Under the pieces are notes generated by a model. That model ran no database searches. It was not told the origin of the DNA and saw nothing but the letters and a program-made list of their open reading frames with translations. 64,000 nucleotides of DNA from Sphingomonadaceae bacterium. Lineage in GTDB: Bacteria > Pseudomonadota > Alphaproteobacteria > Sphingomonadales > Sphingomonadaceae. Both the position numbers and the translations under genes were made by a program. The stretch covers positions 32,457 to 96,456 of the forward strand of contig JASBUR010000026.1 of NCBI GenBank assembly GCA_030147805.1, written 5' to 3'. Below, one piece after another: positions 17,105 through 26,964 of this stretch (its first letter is position 1; every line of letters begins with the position of its first letter).

Positions 17105-18625
17105 CTAGCCTCCCTCGACGCGGAAGATTTCCCCGTCGATGTCGACGATGTACAGATTGCCGGCGACGTCGAGGCCGAAGCTGACCGGATTGCCGATCGT
17201 CCCGGCGTCGGGCGCGAACGCCGTCGTGCGGATCGTGAAGGCGTCGCTCGACAGCGTCGTGCCGACCGACAGCCGCGCGAGCGGCACCGACCAGAGGTTG
17301 CCGCTGACGAAATCGCCGAAGACATAATGCCCCGAGAGCGATTCGACGGGGCCGCGATAGACGTAGCCGCCGGTGATCGACTGGCCGGTGCGCGGGCCGC
17401 TGCCGTGCAGATATTCGAGCACCGGATCGACCAGCGTCTGGGTGGACGTGCCCTGGAAGGGGCGACTGCCCTCGCGGACCCGCCAGCCGAAATTGGCGCC
17501 GCCGTCGCCGGCACGCATCAGATTGACCTCCTCGACCATGTTCTGGCCGACGTCGGCGATCAGCAGATGGCCGGTGGTTCGGTCGAAGCCGTTGCGGAAC
17601 GGGTTGCGGAGGCCGGTGGCCCAGATTTCGGGCGCGCCGCCGGTTGCGGCGAACGGGTTGCCCGGCGGGATGGCATAGTCGCGGAGGTCGTCGGCGGGGA
17701 AGGCGTCGCTCGCGACGTCGATGCGCAGCAGCTTGCCGAGCAGCAGGTTGCGGTTCTGCGCATTGTCGTCGGGGTCGCCGCTGCCGCCGCCATCGCCGAC
17801 CGCGAGATAGAGAAAGCCGTCGGGGCCGAAGTCGATCCAGCCGCCATTGTGGTTGCTCTGCGGGTGGGCGATGCGCAGCAGCACGTCGGCGCTCGCCGGG
17901 TCGGCGACGTCGCGGCTTCCCGCCTGGGTGCGGTAGCGACGCAGCTCGATCGCGCCGCCGGGCGCGGTCAGATAGACGTAGAAGCGGCCGCTCGTCGCGA
18001 AGTCGGGCGCGGTGGCGAAACCGAGCAGCCCGCGCTCGCCATCGGTCGATATCGAGTTCGACACGTCGAGGAAGGTGGCGCCGATCGTGCCGGTGGCGGG
18101 CGTGAGAAAACGGATACGCCCGCCCTTCTCGACGACGAACATCCGCGCGGCGTCGCCCGGCACCGGGGCGATGTAGAGCGGCTGGCTAAAGCCGGTGCCG
18201 ACGCGGCGCACCGCAAAGCCGTCGGGTCCGACATTGGTCACCGTCACCACCAGGTCGAGCGTCGCCGAGGCGGTGCCGTCGCTGGCTGCGAGCTGGACCT
18301 GGTAGACGTTGTTGCTGTCGGCATCGGCAGGCGATTCGAAGTCAGGCGCCGTCACGAAGCTCAGCGCGCCGGCGGCGCTGATCGAAAAACGCGCCGAATC
18401 GACGCCGCCGGCGATCGTATAGGTCAGGGCATTGCCGTCGGGGTCGCTTGCGGTGGCGGCGTAGATCGCTCCGGTGCTGTTTTCGGCCGCCGATGCCGTG
18501 GCCGCCGACGTGAAGGCGGGCGGGCGGTTGACCGGGGCGGGCGCCGGCGCTCCACCGCCGCCGCCGCCGCAGGCGGCGAGCAGCAGCAAGGCGGCGGCCG
18601 ACCGGGCGGCTATCGAGATCGACAT
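17105..18625 (-). CDS. Lipoprotein with cadherin-like and glucose/sorbosone dehydrogenase domains
   Basis: A 506-residue exported protein. The start at ATG 18625 gives a signal peptide ending in lipobox LAAC with Cys19, then six glycines. Residues about 35-135 form a cadherin-like repeat (TASDPDGNALTYTIAGG, APDFESPADADSNNVYQVQL). The rest is a PQQ-type glucose/sorbosone dehydrogenase beta-propeller, with FVVEKGGRI, ERGLLGFA, DFGPDGFLYLAVGDGG and IWATGLRNPFR. It probably oxidises aldoses or related sugars at the periplasmic face. The longer frame upstream lacks a signal and is not used. Confidence 0.85.
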   Translation of the reverse strand: MSISIAARSAAALLLLAACGGGGGGAPAPAPVNRPPAFTSAATASAAENSTGAIYAATASDPDGNALTYTIAGGVDSARFSISAAGALSFVTAPDFESPADADSNNVYQVQLAASDGTASATLDLVVTVTNVGPDGFAVRRVGTGFSQPLYIAPVPGDAARMFVVEKGGRIRFLTPATGTIGATFLDVSNSISTDGERGLLGFATAPDFATSGRFYVYLTAPGGAIELRRYRTQAGSRDVADPASADVLLRIAHPQSNHNGGWIDFGPDGFLYLAVGDGGGSGDPDDNAQNRNLLLGKLLRIDVASDAFPADDLRDYAIPPGNPFAATGGAPEIWATGLRNPFRNGFDRTTGHLLIADVGQNMVEEVNLMRAGDGGANFGWRVREGSRPFQGTSTQTLVDPVLEYLHGSGPRTGQSITGGYVYRGPVESLSGHYVFGDFVSGNLWSVPLARLSVGTTLSSDAFTIRTTAFAPDAGTIGNPVSFGLDVAGNLYIVDIDGEIFRVEGG

Positions 18626-18689
18626 CGCAGGGCGCTCCTGGCGTTCGGACCCTTGTCGAGACTCATGACGGTGACGAAGCGTTCCGGCC

Positions 18690-19112
18690 TTAGCCTTCGT
18701 CGGGCGAGTTCGCGGCGAACTGCGCCAGCACGACATGGTGGCCGCCGGGTTCGCGGAACCCCACCTCGGTGGCGCCGTAGAAGGTCTCGCGGCGCGGCAG
18801 GAACTGCGCGTAGCCATCGAGCGCGCGCGCGGCAGCGTCGACGTCGGCGACGCTCAGGAACAGGAAGGTCCCCGACCCCTCGAACAGCGCCGGGTCGGCG
18901 TCGGTCATGTCGTCGCGCGCGCTCTGGCGCGTCTGGATCATCACCCCGAGCCCCGAGTCGTTGCGGCCGCCCTGCATGAGGATGACGAAGCCGACCGCGT
19001 CGTCGTCGCCGTCGGGAACCGCCACGGTGCGCTCGAACCCGAGCTTGGCGAAGAAAGCCTCGGAGGGTTCGACAGCGTCGACGAACAGCACGGGGGTCGA
19101 TTGCAGGATCAT
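18690..19112 (-). CDS. VOC family (glyoxalase-like) protein
   Basis: A 140-residue protein of the vicinal-oxygen-chelate fold with the paired beta-alpha-beta-beta-beta units: STPVLFVDAVEPSEAFFAKLGF at the front and LFLSVADVDAAARAL to FREPGGHHVVLAQF at the end. Such proteins include glyoxalases, bleomycin-binding proteins and dioxygenases; the substrate cannot be told. It starts at ATG 19112 with GGAGC upstream and is divergent from cmk, 51 bp away. Confidence 0.82.
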   Translation of the reverse strand: MILQSTPVLFVDAVEPSEAFFAKLGFERTVAVPDGDDDAVGFVILMQGGRNDSGLGVMIQTRQSARDDMTDADPALFEGSGTFLFLSVADVDAAARALDGYAQFLPRRETFYGATEVGFREPGGHHVVLAQFAANSPDEG

Positions 19113-19163
19113 GGGGCTCTGCTCCTTGTCTTTGTCGGTGTTGGCTCCTTATAACGCCGGCCC

Positions 19164-19826
19164 GTGGCAACCCGCTCCTTCAATCTCGTCATCGCCGTCG
19201 ACGGCCCCGCCGCCAGCGGCAAGGGCACGATCGCCAAGGCGATCGCGCGGCACTACGGCCTGCCGCACATGGACACCGGCGCGCTGTACCGCGCCGTCGG
19301 TCTCGCGGTACTGCGTCGCGGCGGCAGCCCCGCCGACGCCGGCGTCGCCGAGGCCGCGGCGCGCGCGCTCGACCTGTCCTTGCTCGAGGACCACGCGCTG
19401 CGCGACGCCGCCACCTCGGAGGCCGCCTCGGGCGTCGCCGTGCATCCCGGCGTTCGCCAGGCGCTGTTCGACCTTCAGCGCAGCTTCGCCGCGCAGCCGG
19501 GCGGCGCCGTCCTCGACGGCCGCGACATCGGCACGGTGATCGCGCCCGACGCGGTCGCCAAGCTGTTCGTCACCGCCTCCGATGCGGTGCGTTCGACTCG
19601 CCGCCAGGCCGAACTGGCGTCGCGCGGCGAGATCCGCGGATTCGACGAAGTGCTCGCCGATCTCCGGCGCCGCGATGCGCGCGATTCGGATCGCGACGCC
19701 GCACCGCTGGCGCAGGCCGCCGACGCCGCCTTGCTCGACACCAGCGATTTGGCTATAGACGCCGCCGTCCAGCGAGCCGTCGCGCTCGTGGAACAGCGGA
19801 TCGGCGCGATGCGCGAGCGGGGCTGA
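19164..19826 (+). CDS. cmk: Cytidylate kinase
   Basis: A 220-residue (d)CMP kinase, which makes CDP for nucleotide supply. The P-loop is [10 protein letters not shown] at residues 13-22, then [13 protein letters not shown] and [13 protein letters not shown], both nucleoside-binding. The length is normal for the family. It starts at GTG 19164 ([14 protein letters not shown]). It heads the cmk-rpsA-ihfB block that is conserved across proteobacteria, 124 bp before rpsA. Confidence 0.96.
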   Translation: MATRSFNLVIAVDGPAASGKGTIAKAIARHYGLPHMDTGALYRAVGLAVLRRGGSPADAGVAEAAARALDLSLLEDHALRDAATSEAASGVAVHPGVRQALFDLQRSFAAQPGGAVLDGRDIGTVIAPDAVAKLFVTASDAVRSTRRQAELASRGEIRGFDEVLADLRRRDARDSDRDAAPLAQAADAALLDTSDLAIDAAVQRAVALVEQRIGAMRERG

Positions 19827-19870
19827 AAAGCCCCGGTCTCGCGCCTTTTCGTTTTTTCGGGACAGATGAA

Positions 19871-19915
19871 GCGCAGCATGGTGCTGCGCGTGCAAGACCG
19901 CCGGAGACAACCGGC
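19871..19915 (+). promoter_or_regulatory. Structured rpsA leader: two tandem hairpins
   Basis: In the 124-bp cmk-rpsA gap there are two inverted repeats: GCGCAGCA-TGG-TGCTGCGC at 19871-19889, and GCCGG-AGACAA-CCGGC at 19900-19915. S1 is known in E. coli to control its own synthesis through a folded leader, so this may be an S1-binding or pausing element. The role is inferred. Confidence 0.45.
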
Positions 19916-19950
19916 CGGCCTGCAAGCACGACCAAGGACTGATCCTCTCT

Positions 19951-21687
19951 ATGGCAACCGCCGCTCAACCCACCCGTGATGATTTTGCCGCGATGCTCGA
20001 AGCGTCGCTGGGCACCGCCCAGTCGTTCGAAGGCCGCGTGGTCAAGGGCACCGTGACCGCAATCGAGAACGACATGGCCGTCATCGACGTCGGCCTGAAG
20101 TCGGAAGGCCGCGTGGCGCTGCGCGAATTCGCGATGCCCGGCCAGAAGGCGGAAATTTCGGTGGGTGACGAGGTCGAGGTCTATGTCGACCGCGTCGAGA
20201 ACGCCAATGGCGAGGCGATGCTCAGCCGCGACCGCGCACGCCGCGAAGCCGCCTGGGACAAGCTCGAGAAGCAGTATGACGCCGGCGAGCGCGTCGAGGG
20301 CGTGATCTTCGGCCGCGTCAAGGGCGGCTTCACCGTCGACCTGTCGGGCGCCGTGGCCTTCCTGCCGGGCAGCCAGGTCGACATCCGCCCGGTCCGCGAC
20401 GTCGGCCCGCTGATGAACATGCCGCAGCCCTTCCAGATCCTGAAGATGGACCGCAAGCGCGGCAACATCGTCGTGTCGCGCCGCTCGATCCTCGAAGAGT
20501 CGCGCGCCGAGCAGCGGTCGGGCCTGATCCAGTCGCTGACCGAGGGCCAGGTCATCGAGGGCGTGGTGAAGAACATCACCGACTATGGCGCCTTCGTCGA
20601 CCTCGGCGGCATCGACGGCCTGCTCCACGTCACCGACATGAGCTACAAGCGCGTCGGCCATCCGTCGGAGATCCACAACATCGGCGACACCGTCCGCGTC
20701 CAGATCGTCCTCATCAACCGCGAGACGCAGCGCATCAGCCTCGGCATGAAGCAGCTCGAGACCGATCCGTGGGCCGGCGCCAGCGCGAAGTATCCGGTGC
20801 AGGGCAAGTTCAGCGGCCGCGTCACCAACATCACCGAGTATGGCGCGTTCGTCGAGCTCGAGCCGGGCGTCGAGGGCCTCGTCCATGTCTCCGAGATGAG
20901 CTGGGTCAAGAAGAACGTCCACCCGGGCAAGATCGTCTCGACCAGCCAGGAGGTCGACGTCGTCATCCTCGAGGTCGACGAGGACAAGCGTCGGATCTCG
21001 CTCGGCCTCAAGCAGGCGCAGCAGAACCCGTGGGAGGCGTTCGCCGACGCCAACCCGGTCGGCACCGTCGTCGAGGGCGAGGTCAAGAACTCGACCGAAT
21101 TCGGCCTGTTCATCGGTCTCGACGGCGACGTCGACGGCATGGTGCATATGTCGGACATTGCCTGGGGCATGTCGGGCGAGCAGGCGCTGGCGCTGCACCG
21201 CAAGGGTGAAAGCGTCCGCGCGGTCGTCAAGGAGATCGACGTCGAGCGCGAGCGCATCTCGCTCTCGATCAAGGACGTCGACAGCGCCGGCAGTGCCGGT
21301 GCGGGCGCGGCGACCGGCGGCGGCGCCGCGGGCGGCACCGGCGAAATCCGCAAGGGCGCGGTCGTCACCTGCACCGGGATGGCGGTGATCGACGGCGGTC
21401 TCGAGGTCCAGGTCGGCGAGGACGGCGGCTCGGGCTTCATCAAGCGCGGCGACCTCAGCCGCGACCGCGACGAGCAGCGCCCCGAGCGTTTCCAGGTCGG
21501 CCAGAAGCTCGATGCGATGGTCACCGGCTTCGACAAGGGCCGCAAGCCGACGCTGTCGATCAAGGCGATGCAGATCTCCGAGGAGAAGCAGGCCGTGGCG
21601 CAGTATGGATCGTCGGATTCGGGCGCTTCGCTCGGCGACATCCTGGGCGCGGCGCTCAACAAGGCGCGCGAGGGCGGCGAGCGCTAG
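19951..21687 (+). CDS. rpsA: 30S ribosomal protein S1
   Basis: A 578-residue mRNA-binding ribosomal protein made of about six S1 (OB-fold) repeats, recognisable by [80 protein letters not shown] and a divergent last one near [15 protein letters not shown] Gly/Ala-rich linker (GAGAATGGGAAGGTG) precedes the final repeat. ATG 19951 starts the recognisable N-terminus. A strong terminator follows the gene, and a structured leader precedes it. Confidence 0.97.
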   Translation: MATAAQPTRDDFAAMLEASLGTAQSFEGRVVKGTVTAIENDMAVIDVGLKSEGRVALREFAMPGQKAEISVGDEVEVYVDRVENANGEAMLSRDRARREAAWDKLEKQYDAGERVEGVIFGRVKGGFTVDLSGAVAFLPGSQVDIRPVRDVGPLMNMPQPFQILKMDRKRGNIVVSRRSILEESRAEQRSGLIQSLTEGQVIEGVVKNITDYGAFVDLGGIDGLLHVTDMSYKRVGHPSEIHNIGDTVRVQIVLINRETQRISLGMKQLETDPWAGASAKYPVQGKFSGRVTNITEYGAFVELEPGVEGLVHVSEMSWVKKNVHPGKIVSTSQEVDVVILEVDEDKRRISLGLKQAQQNPWEAFADANPVGTVVEGEVKNSTEFGLFIGLDGDVDGMVHMSDIAWGMSGEQALALHRKGESVRAVVKEIDVERERISLSIKDVDSAGSAGAGAATGGGAAGGTGEIRKGAVVTCTGMAVIDGGLEVQVGEDGGSGFIKRGDLSRDRDEQRPERFQVGQKLDAMVTGFDKGRKPTLSIKAMQISEEKQAVAQYGSSDSGASLGDILGAALNKAREGGER

Positions 21688-21713
21688 TCGCGCCCGACCT
21701 GCCGAAAGCATCG

Positions 21714-21748
21714 ACGCCCCGCCGGTCTTCCGGCGGGGCGTTTGCTTT
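21714..21748 (+). terminator. Rho-independent terminator after rpsA
   Basis: An 11-bp perfect stem, CGCCCCGCCGG at 21715-21725 with CCGGCGGGGCG at 21730-21740 and loop TCTT, followed by TTTGCTTTT. It begins 27 bp after the rpsA stop. Confidence 0.92.
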
Positions 21749-21856
21749 TGGCAGGGGGCCATCGCTGGATTCGCGAGGATTTCTGCGGGTTCCCGCTTGA
21801 TTCATGGGGGCGCTCCCTTACAGTCCGATTACCGCATTTGTCGGGGAAGGGGGTCC

Positions 21857-22144
21857 ATGATCAGGTCCGAGCTCGTGGCGTCGGTGGCGCAAGCCAATCC
21901 GCACCTCAGCCACAAGGACGTCGAGCGCGTGGTCGCCACCGTGTTCGATTCGATCATCGACGCGCTGGCCGAGGGGGGGCGGGTCGAGCTGCGCGGCTTC
22001 GGCGCTTTCTCGACGCGCGCCCGCGACGCGCGCACCGGCCGCAATCCGCGCACCGGCGAGGCGGTGCCCGTCGAGGCCAAGCGCGTGCCCTATTTCAAGG
22101 CGGGCAAGGAGCTTCGCGAGAAGCTCAACGCCGAGGACGAATAG
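21857..22144 (+). CDS. ihfB: Integration host factor subunit beta
   Basis: A 95-residue HU/IHF-fold DNA-bending protein. It has [38 protein letters not shown] and the beta-arm [20 protein letters not shown], with the intercalating proline of the IHF beta type. The location after rpsA is the classical ihfB place and separates it from HU. It begins at ATG 21857 with GGAAGGGGG upstream; its own promoter is likely, as a terminator lies in front. Confidence 0.93.
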   Translation: MIRSELVASVAQANPHLSHKDVERVVATVFDSIIDALAEGGRVELRGFGAFSTRARDARTGRNPRTGEAVPVEAKRVPYFKAGKELREKLNAEDE

Positions 22145-22207
22145 CCGCTGCTGGCGCCGGCTCGCGCTTGCCGCTAAGCAGAGGGCGGTTCAATCGACGG
22201 GCGACCC

Positions 22208-22558
22208 ATGCGCTTCCTGAAGGTCCTGCTGTTCCTGCTGCTGGCGCTGGCGCTGGCGTGGTTCGCCGCGCTCAACTGGGTGCCGGTGACGGTGCGGCTG
22301 TGGGCGCCTTACGAGCTGGTGATCCGGCTGCCGGTGCTCATCGTCGCCGCGGTGCTGATCGGCTGGCTGCCGGGCGCCATGCTCCATTCGCTCAGCCGCT
22401 GGCGCTGGACGCGCCGCCTGACGCGCACCGAGGCCGAACTCGAGGCGCGCCGCAGCACGGCGGACCCCGCCGCGCCCGTGTCGCCATCGCCGACGCCGGC
22501 GCGCGAGATCGCGCCGCCGCAGGCGCAACCGATCGTCGCGCCGCCGGCGGGCGCATGA
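22208..22558 (+). CDS. lapA: LapA family inner-membrane protein (DUF1049)
   Basis: A 116-residue small membrane protein related to LapA/YciS, which in E. coli works with LapB in envelope assembly. Two hydrophobic segments lie at residues 4-22 and about 41-62 (RLPVLIVAAVLIGWLPGAML), with the conserved WVPVTVRLW between them. A short helix (RRLTRTEAELEARR) and a Pro/Ala-rich tail follow. It starts at ATG 22208, and its stop overlaps the pyrF start by 4 bp. A lapB gene is not seen next to it. Confidence 0.8.
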   Translation: MRFLKVLLFLLLALALAWFAALNWVPVTVRLWAPYELVIRLPVLIVAAVLIGWLPGAMLHSLSRWRWTRRLTRTEAELEARRSTADPAAPVSPSPTPAREIAPPQAQPIVAPPAGA

Positions 22559-23235
22559 CCGCGAATCCGGTCTTCGTCGCGCTCGACACGCCCGAGCTGG
22601 CGAAGGCGCGCGCCGTCGCGGTGGCGGTGCGCGACCATGTCGGCGGGCTCAAGCTCGGCCTCGAATTCTTCATGGCGCAGGGCCCCGCCGGCGTGCGCGC
22701 GCTTGCCGAGGTCGGGCTGCCGATCTTCCTCGACGTCAAGCTGCACGACATCCCCAATACCGTCGCCGGCGCGATGCGCTCGCTGAGCCCGCTCGGGCTC
22801 GCGATCGTCAACGTCCATGGCGCCGGCGGGCGGGCGATGATGGCGGCGGCGCGCGAGGCGATGGCGCCCGAGACCAAGGTCATCGCCGTCACCGTGCTGA
22901 CCAGCCTCGATGCCGCCGATCTCGGCGACATCGGCGTTGCGGGCGCCGCCGACGCGCAGGTGGCGCGGCTTGCCGAGCTGGCGCGTGCCGCCGGGCTCGA
23001 CGGCATCGTCTGCTCGGCGCACGAGGTCGCGGCGCGCCGCGCCGCCTGGGCCGACGGGCTGTTCGTCATTCCCGGTATCCGACCGGCGGGCAGCGACATC
23101 GGCGACCAGAAGCGGGTGATGACGCCGCGCCAGGCGCTCGACGCCGGCGCGTCGGTGCTCGTCGTCGGTCGGCCGATCACCGCGGCGGCCGACCCGGCAG
23201 CGGCCGCGGCGGCGCCCGCCGCCAGCCCGAGGTAG
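22555..23235 (+). CDS. pyrF: Orotidine 5'-phosphate decarboxylase
   Basis: A 226-residue decarboxylase making UMP, the last step of pyrimidine synthesis. The catalytic DxKxxD is complete: Asp60, Lys62 and Asp65 in FLDVKLHDIPNT. The phosphate-binding end is PGIRPAGSDIGDQKRV with VVGRPIT. The start ATG 22555 overlaps the lapA stop; the long upstream frame is a shadow. It leads into a short membrane ORF and the trp genes. Confidence 0.96.
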   Translation: MTANPVFVALDTPELAKARAVAVAVRDHVGGLKLGLEFFMAQGPAGVRALAEVGLPIFLDVKLHDIPNTVAGAMRSLSPLGLAIVNVHGAGGRAMMAAAREAMAPETKVIAVTVLTSLDAADLGDIGVAGAADAQVARLAELARAAGLDGIVCSAHEVAARRAAWADGLFVIPGIRPAGSDIGDQKRVMTPRQALDAGASVLVVGRPITAAADPAAAAAAPAASPR

Positions 23236-23241
23236 ACGATC

Positions 23242-23412
23242 ATGGTCCGGTTCATCGATGGTCGCGGCGACACCGTGAAGGCCGGCATCGGCTTCGGCAC
23301 CGCGCTCGCCATCGCGATCAGCTACGCGCACAATCATTCGATCCTCTGGGCGATCCTCCACGGGCTGTTCTCGTGGTTCTTCGTGATCTACGCCGCGCTC
23401 ACCTACCCATGA
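23242..23412 (+). CDS. Small membrane protein between pyrF and trpF
   Basis: A 56-residue ORF starting MVRFIDGRGDTVKAGIGF, with two hydrophobic stretches (GTALAIAISYA and ILWAILHGLFSWFFVIYAAL). ATG 23242 is 6 bp after the pyrF stop, and its stop overlaps the trpF ATG by 4 bp, so it sits inside the operon as a coupled gene. Codon use is like its neighbours, which supports real coding. The function is unknown. Confidence 0.7.
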   Translation: MVRFIDGRGDTVKAGIGFGTALAIAISYAHNHSILWAILHGLFSWFFVIYAALTYP

Positions 23413-24044
23413 CCGAGATCAAGATCTGCGGGCTGAGCGAGCCCGCGACGCTCGACGCGGCGGTCGCGGCGGGCGCCGACCATGTCGGCTTCGTGTTCTT
23501 CGCCGCGAGCCCGCGCCACGTCGAGGTCGAGCGGGCGGCAGCGCTGGCGGCGCGCGTGCCCGATCGCGTCGGCCGCGTCGGCGTGTTCGTCGACGCCGAC
23601 GATGCGCTGATCGAGCCGGCGGTGGGCGCCGGCCGGCTGACCGCGGTGCAGCTCCACGGTGCCGATCCGGCGCGCGCCGCGGCGGTGAAGGCGCGCTTCG
23701 GCATCGACGTCTGGGCCGCGGTGGCGGTGGCGACGCGACGCGACGTCGAGGCGGCGGCGGCGTTCCGCGGCGCCGCCGATCGCTTGTTGTTCGATGCCAA
23801 AGCGCCTAAAGGCGCGAGCCTGCCGGGCGGCAATGCGTTGCGCTTCGACTGGCGGCTGCTCGACGGCGTGGCGATGTCCATGGCCTGGGGGCTCGCCGGC
23901 GGTCTCGACGCCGGCAACGTCGCCGAGGCGGTCGGGGCGACGGGTGCGCCGCTGGTCGACGTGTCGAGCGGCGTCGAGGACGCGCCCGGCGTCAAGTCGG
24001 CGGACAGGATCCGCGCGTTCGTAAAGGCGGTGCGTGAGCGATGA
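23409..24044 (+). CDS. trpF: Phosphoribosylanthranilate isomerase
   Basis: A 211-residue TIM-barrel enzyme of tryptophan synthesis. The general base Cys7 is in [10 protein letters not shown] and the general acid Asp in [23 protein letters not shown] and the phosphate-binding AGGLDAGNV and [15 protein letters not shown] are typical. The start ATG 23409 overlaps the small ORF; the longer frame adds that ORF's region in a different reading. The end overlaps trpB by 4 bp. Confidence 0.96.
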   Translation: MTEIKICGLSEPATLDAAVAAGADHVGFVFFAASPRHVEVERAAALAARVPDRVGRVGVFVDADDALIEPAVGAGRLTAVQLHGADPARAAAVKARFGIDVWAAVAVATRRDVEAAAAFRGAADRLLFDAKAPKGASLPGGNALRFDWRLLDGVAMSMAWGLAGGLDAGNVAEAVGATGAPLVDVSSGVEDAPGVKSADRIRAFVKAVRER

Positions 24045-25273
24045 GCAGTGCAGCTAGTCTGAGGGCGGGCCCCGACGCCCGCGGCCATTTCGGGTCCTTC
24101 GGCGGGCGCTACGTCGCCGAGACGCTGATGCCGCTCGTGCTCGACCTCGAGCGCCATTACGGCGCCGCCAAGGCCGATCCGGCGTTCAAGGCGCAGTTCG
24201 ACCATCTGATGACGCATTATGTCGGCCGGCCGAGCCCGCTCTACTTCGCCGAGCGGCTGACCGAGCATCTGCGCGAGGGCGCCGGCCCCGACCGCGGCGC
24301 CAAAATCTACCTCAAGCGCGACGAGCTCAATCACACCGGCGCGCACAAGATCAACAATTGCATCGGCCAGATCCTGCTGGCGCTGCGCATGGGCAAGACG
24401 CGCATCATCGCCGAGACCGGTGCCGGCCAGCATGGCGTCGCCACCGCCACCGTCGCGGCGCGTTTCGGCCTCCCCTGCGTCATCTACATGGGCGCCAAGG
24501 ACATCGAGCGGCAGAAGCCCAACGTCTTCCGCATGCGGCTGCTCGGCGCCGAGGTGCGCCCGGCGACGTCGGGGCGGCAGACCTTGAAGGACGCGATGAA
24601 CGAGGCGCTGCGCGACTGGGTCGCCAATGTCCACGACACCTTCTACATCATCGGCACCGCGGCGGGGCCGCATCCCTATCCCGAGCTGGTGCGCGACTTC
24701 CAGTCGGTGATCGGCCACGAGACGCGCGCGCAGCTCGACGCCGCCGAAGGCCGACTGCCCGACCTGCTCGTCGCGGCGATCGGCGGCGGCTCGAACGCGA
24801 TCGGGCTGTTCCATCCCTTCCTCGACGAACCGTCGGTGCGCATGGTCGGCGTCGAGGCGGCGGGGCGCGGGCTCGACACCCCCGACCATGCCGCCAGCCT
24901 CGCCGGCGGCGAGCCCGGCGTGCTCCACGGCAACAAGACCTTCCTGCTGCAGGACGCCGACGGCCAGATCATCGAGGGCCATTCGATCTCGGCGGGGCTC
25001 GACTATCCGGGGATCGGCCCCGAGCACAGCTGGCTGCACTCGATCGGCCGCGTCGAATATCAGTCGGCGACCGACGACGACGCGCTCGACGCCTTCCAGA
25101 TGCTGTGCCGGACCGAGGGCATCATCCCGGCGCTCGAACCGAGCCATGCGCTCGCCGTCGTCAAGCGGCTGGCGCCGACGATGTCCCGCGACGAGATCAT
25201 CGTCGCCAACCTCTGCGGCCGCGGCGACAAGGACATCTTCACCGTCGCCGAGGCGCTGGGAGTCGAGATGTGA
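24041..25273 (+). CDS. trpB: Tryptophan synthase beta subunit
   Basis: A 410-residue PLP enzyme that joins indole and serine. The PLP lysine is Lys103 in [10 protein letters not shown]. The indole-tunnel and active-site [11 protein letters not shown] follows, with the phosphate loop GGGSNAIG and [10 protein letters not shown] at the end. The length and the [15 protein letters not shown] start are normal. Both ends overlap neighbours by 4 bp, so trpF, trpB and trpA are translationally coupled and give equal subunits. Confidence 0.97.
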   Translation: MSSAASLRAGPDARGHFGSFGGRYVAETLMPLVLDLERHYGAAKADPAFKAQFDHLMTHYVGRPSPLYFAERLTEHLREGAGPDRGAKIYLKRDELNHTGAHKINNCIGQILLALRMGKTRIIAETGAGQHGVATATVAARFGLPCVIYMGAKDIERQKPNVFRMRLLGAEVRPATSGRQTLKDAMNEALRDWVANVHDTFYIIGTAAGPHPYPELVRDFQSVIGHETRAQLDAAEGRLPDLLVAAIGGGSNAIGLFHPFLDEPSVRMVGVEAAGRGLDTPDHAASLAGGEPGVLHGNKTFLLQDADGQIIEGHSISAGLDYPGIGPEHSWLHSIGRVEYQSATDDDALDAFQMLCRTEGIIPALEPSHALAVVKRLAPTMSRDEIIVANLCGRGDKDIFTVAEALGVEM

Positions 25274-26100
25274 GCGCCGGGGTTACGGAGGGAAGGCTGC
25301 CCGCGGCCTTCGCCCGCGCCGCTGCCGATGGCCGCGCGGCGCTCGTCACCTTCGTGACCGGCGGCGACCCGACGCCCGCCGACACCGCGGCGATCCTCGA
25401 CGCGCTCGTCGAGGGCGGCGCCGACGTCATCGAACTGGGCATGCCGTTCACCGACCCGATGGCCGACGGCATGGCGATCCAGCTCGCCAACCTCCGGAGC
25501 CTCGGCGCCGGCACGCGCACCGCCGACCTGCTCGACATCGCGCGCAGCTTTCGCGCCCGTCACCCGCAGGTGCCGCTGGTCCTGATGGGCTATGCCAACC
25601 CGATGCTGCGCCGTGGCGCCGACGTGTTCGCCGCCGAGGCGCAAGCCGCGGGAGTCGACGGCATCATCTGCGTCGATGTCCCGCCCGAGGAGGATGACGC
25701 GCTCGGGCCGGCGCTGCGCGCGCGCGGGCTCCACCTCGTCCGCCTCGCGACGCCGACCACCGATGCGGTGCGGCTGCCGACGGTGCTCGAGGGCGCGTCG
25801 GGCTTCCTCTATTATGTCTCGGTGGCCGGCATCACCGGCCTCCAGCAGGCGGCGCAGGCCTCGATCGACACGGCGGTGGCGCGGCTGAAGGCGGCGACCG
25901 ACATCCCGGTGGCGGTCGGCTTCGGCATTCGCACCCCCGAGCAGGCCGCCGCGGTGGCGCGCGTCGCCGACGGCGTCGTCGTCGGTTCGGCGATCGTCGA
26001 GCTGGTCGGCCTCCACGGCAGCCAGGCGCCCTACCATATCCGCAGCTATGTCCGGTCGCTGAGCGAGGCGATCGCCGTGTCGCGAAAGGAACTCGCATGA
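25270..26100 (+). CDS. trpA: Tryptophan synthase alpha subunit
   Basis: A 276-residue TIM barrel that cleaves indole-3-glycerol phosphate and passes indole to TrpB. The catalytic Glu55 and Asp66 are in [15 protein letters not shown], with the usual 11-residue spacing. FVTGGDP near the N-terminus, [11 protein letters not shown] and [14 protein letters not shown] complete the signature. GTG 25270 overlaps the trpB stop, and the stop overlaps accD by 4 bp (ATGA). Confidence 0.96.
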   Translation: MSAGVTEGRLPAAFARAAADGRAALVTFVTGGDPTPADTAAILDALVEGGADVIELGMPFTDPMADGMAIQLANLRSLGAGTRTADLLDIARSFRARHPQVPLVLMGYANPMLRRGADVFAAEAQAAGVDGIICVDVPPEEDDALGPALRARGLHLVRLATPTTDAVRLPTVLEGASGFLYYVSVAGITGLQQAAQASIDTAVARLKAATDIPVAVGFGIRTPEQAAAVARVADGVVVGSAIVELVGLHGSQAPYHIRSYVRSLSEAIAVSRKELA

Positions 26101-26957
26101 GCTGGCTCACCCGCCTCCGCCCCAAGCTGTCGTTCCTGCAGAAGCGCGATACGCCCGACAATCTCTGGCACAAGTGCAAGAGCTGCGGCCAGATGGTGTT
26201 CCGCAAGGAGTTCGTCGAAAATCTGTCGGTCTGCCCGCGCTGCGACCATCATGAGCGCATCGGGCCCAACGAGCGCTTCGGGCAGGTGTTCGACGCCGGC
26301 GCCTATACCCGCCTGCCGACGCCGCCGGCACCCGAGGATCCGCTCAAGTTTCGCGACCAGAAGCGCTATACCGACCGCATCAAGGCGGCGCGCGCGTCGA
26401 CGGGCGAGCCCGAGGCCTTCGCGCTGGCGCAGGGGTCGGTCGGCGGCGTGCCGGCGGTCGTCGGCGTGCAGAATTTCGCCTTCATGGGCGGCTCGATGGG
26501 CGTCGCGGTCGGCGAGGCGTTCGTCGCCGGCGCACAGGCGGCGCTGGCGGCACGCAGCCCCTATATCGTGTTCACCGCCGCCGGCGGCGCGCGCATGCAG
26601 GAAGGCATCCTCAGCCTGATGCAGATGCCGCGTTCGACCGTCGCCATCGCCGAACTGAACGAGGCGGCGCTGCCCTATATCGTCGTGCTGACCGACCCGA
26701 CCACCGGCGGCGTCACCGCCTCCTACGCGATGCTCGGCGACATCCAGATCGCCGAGCCCAACGCGCTGATCGGCTTCGCCGGCCAGCGGGTGATCGAGAG
26801 CACGATCCGCGAGAAACTGCCCGAAGGCTTCCAGCGCGCCGAATATCTGCTCGACCATGGCATGCTCGACATGGTCGTTCATCGCCGCGACCTGCAGGAG
26901 ACGCTGGCGCGGCTCGTCGGCAATTTGATGCGCACCGGCGCGCCCGCCGCGGCCTGA
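26097..26957 (+). CDS. accD: Acetyl-CoA carboxylase carboxyltransferase subunit beta
   Basis: A 286-residue subunit that transfers carboxyl from biotin to acetyl-CoA, the first step of fatty-acid synthesis. The N-terminal zinc ribbon has C27, C30, C46 and C49. The crotonase-fold core has [29 protein letters not shown] and [17 protein letters not shown]. The start ATG 26097 overlaps trpA. Linkage of trpA, accD and folC is the usual alphaproteobacterial order. Confidence 0.96.
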   Translation: MSWLTRLRPKLSFLQKRDTPDNLWHKCKSCGQMVFRKEFVENLSVCPRCDHHERIGPNERFGQVFDAGAYTRLPTPPAPEDPLKFRDQKRYTDRIKAARASTGEPEAFALAQGSVGGVPAVVGVQNFAFMGGSMGVAVGEAFVAGAQAALAARSPYIVFTAAGGARMQEGILSLMQMPRSTVAIAELNEAALPYIVVLTDPTTGGVTASYAMLGDIQIAEPNALIGFAGQRVIESTIREKLPEGFQRAEYLLDHGMLDMVVHRRDLQETLARLVGNLMRTGAPAAA

Positions 26958-26964
26958 CGCGACG

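Noticed and set aside
16820..18979. Long + strand frame opposite the cadherin/sorbosone dehydrogenase gene
   Set aside because: The - strand gene has a lipobox and propeller motifs; the + frame is rich in Arg/Ala/Asp with no recognisable domain.
19753..21762. Long - strand frame opposite rpsA
   Set aside because: The S1 repeats on the + strand are unambiguous; the antisense product is repetitive Leu/Asp/Val/Arg of the kind produced by high-GC codon bias.
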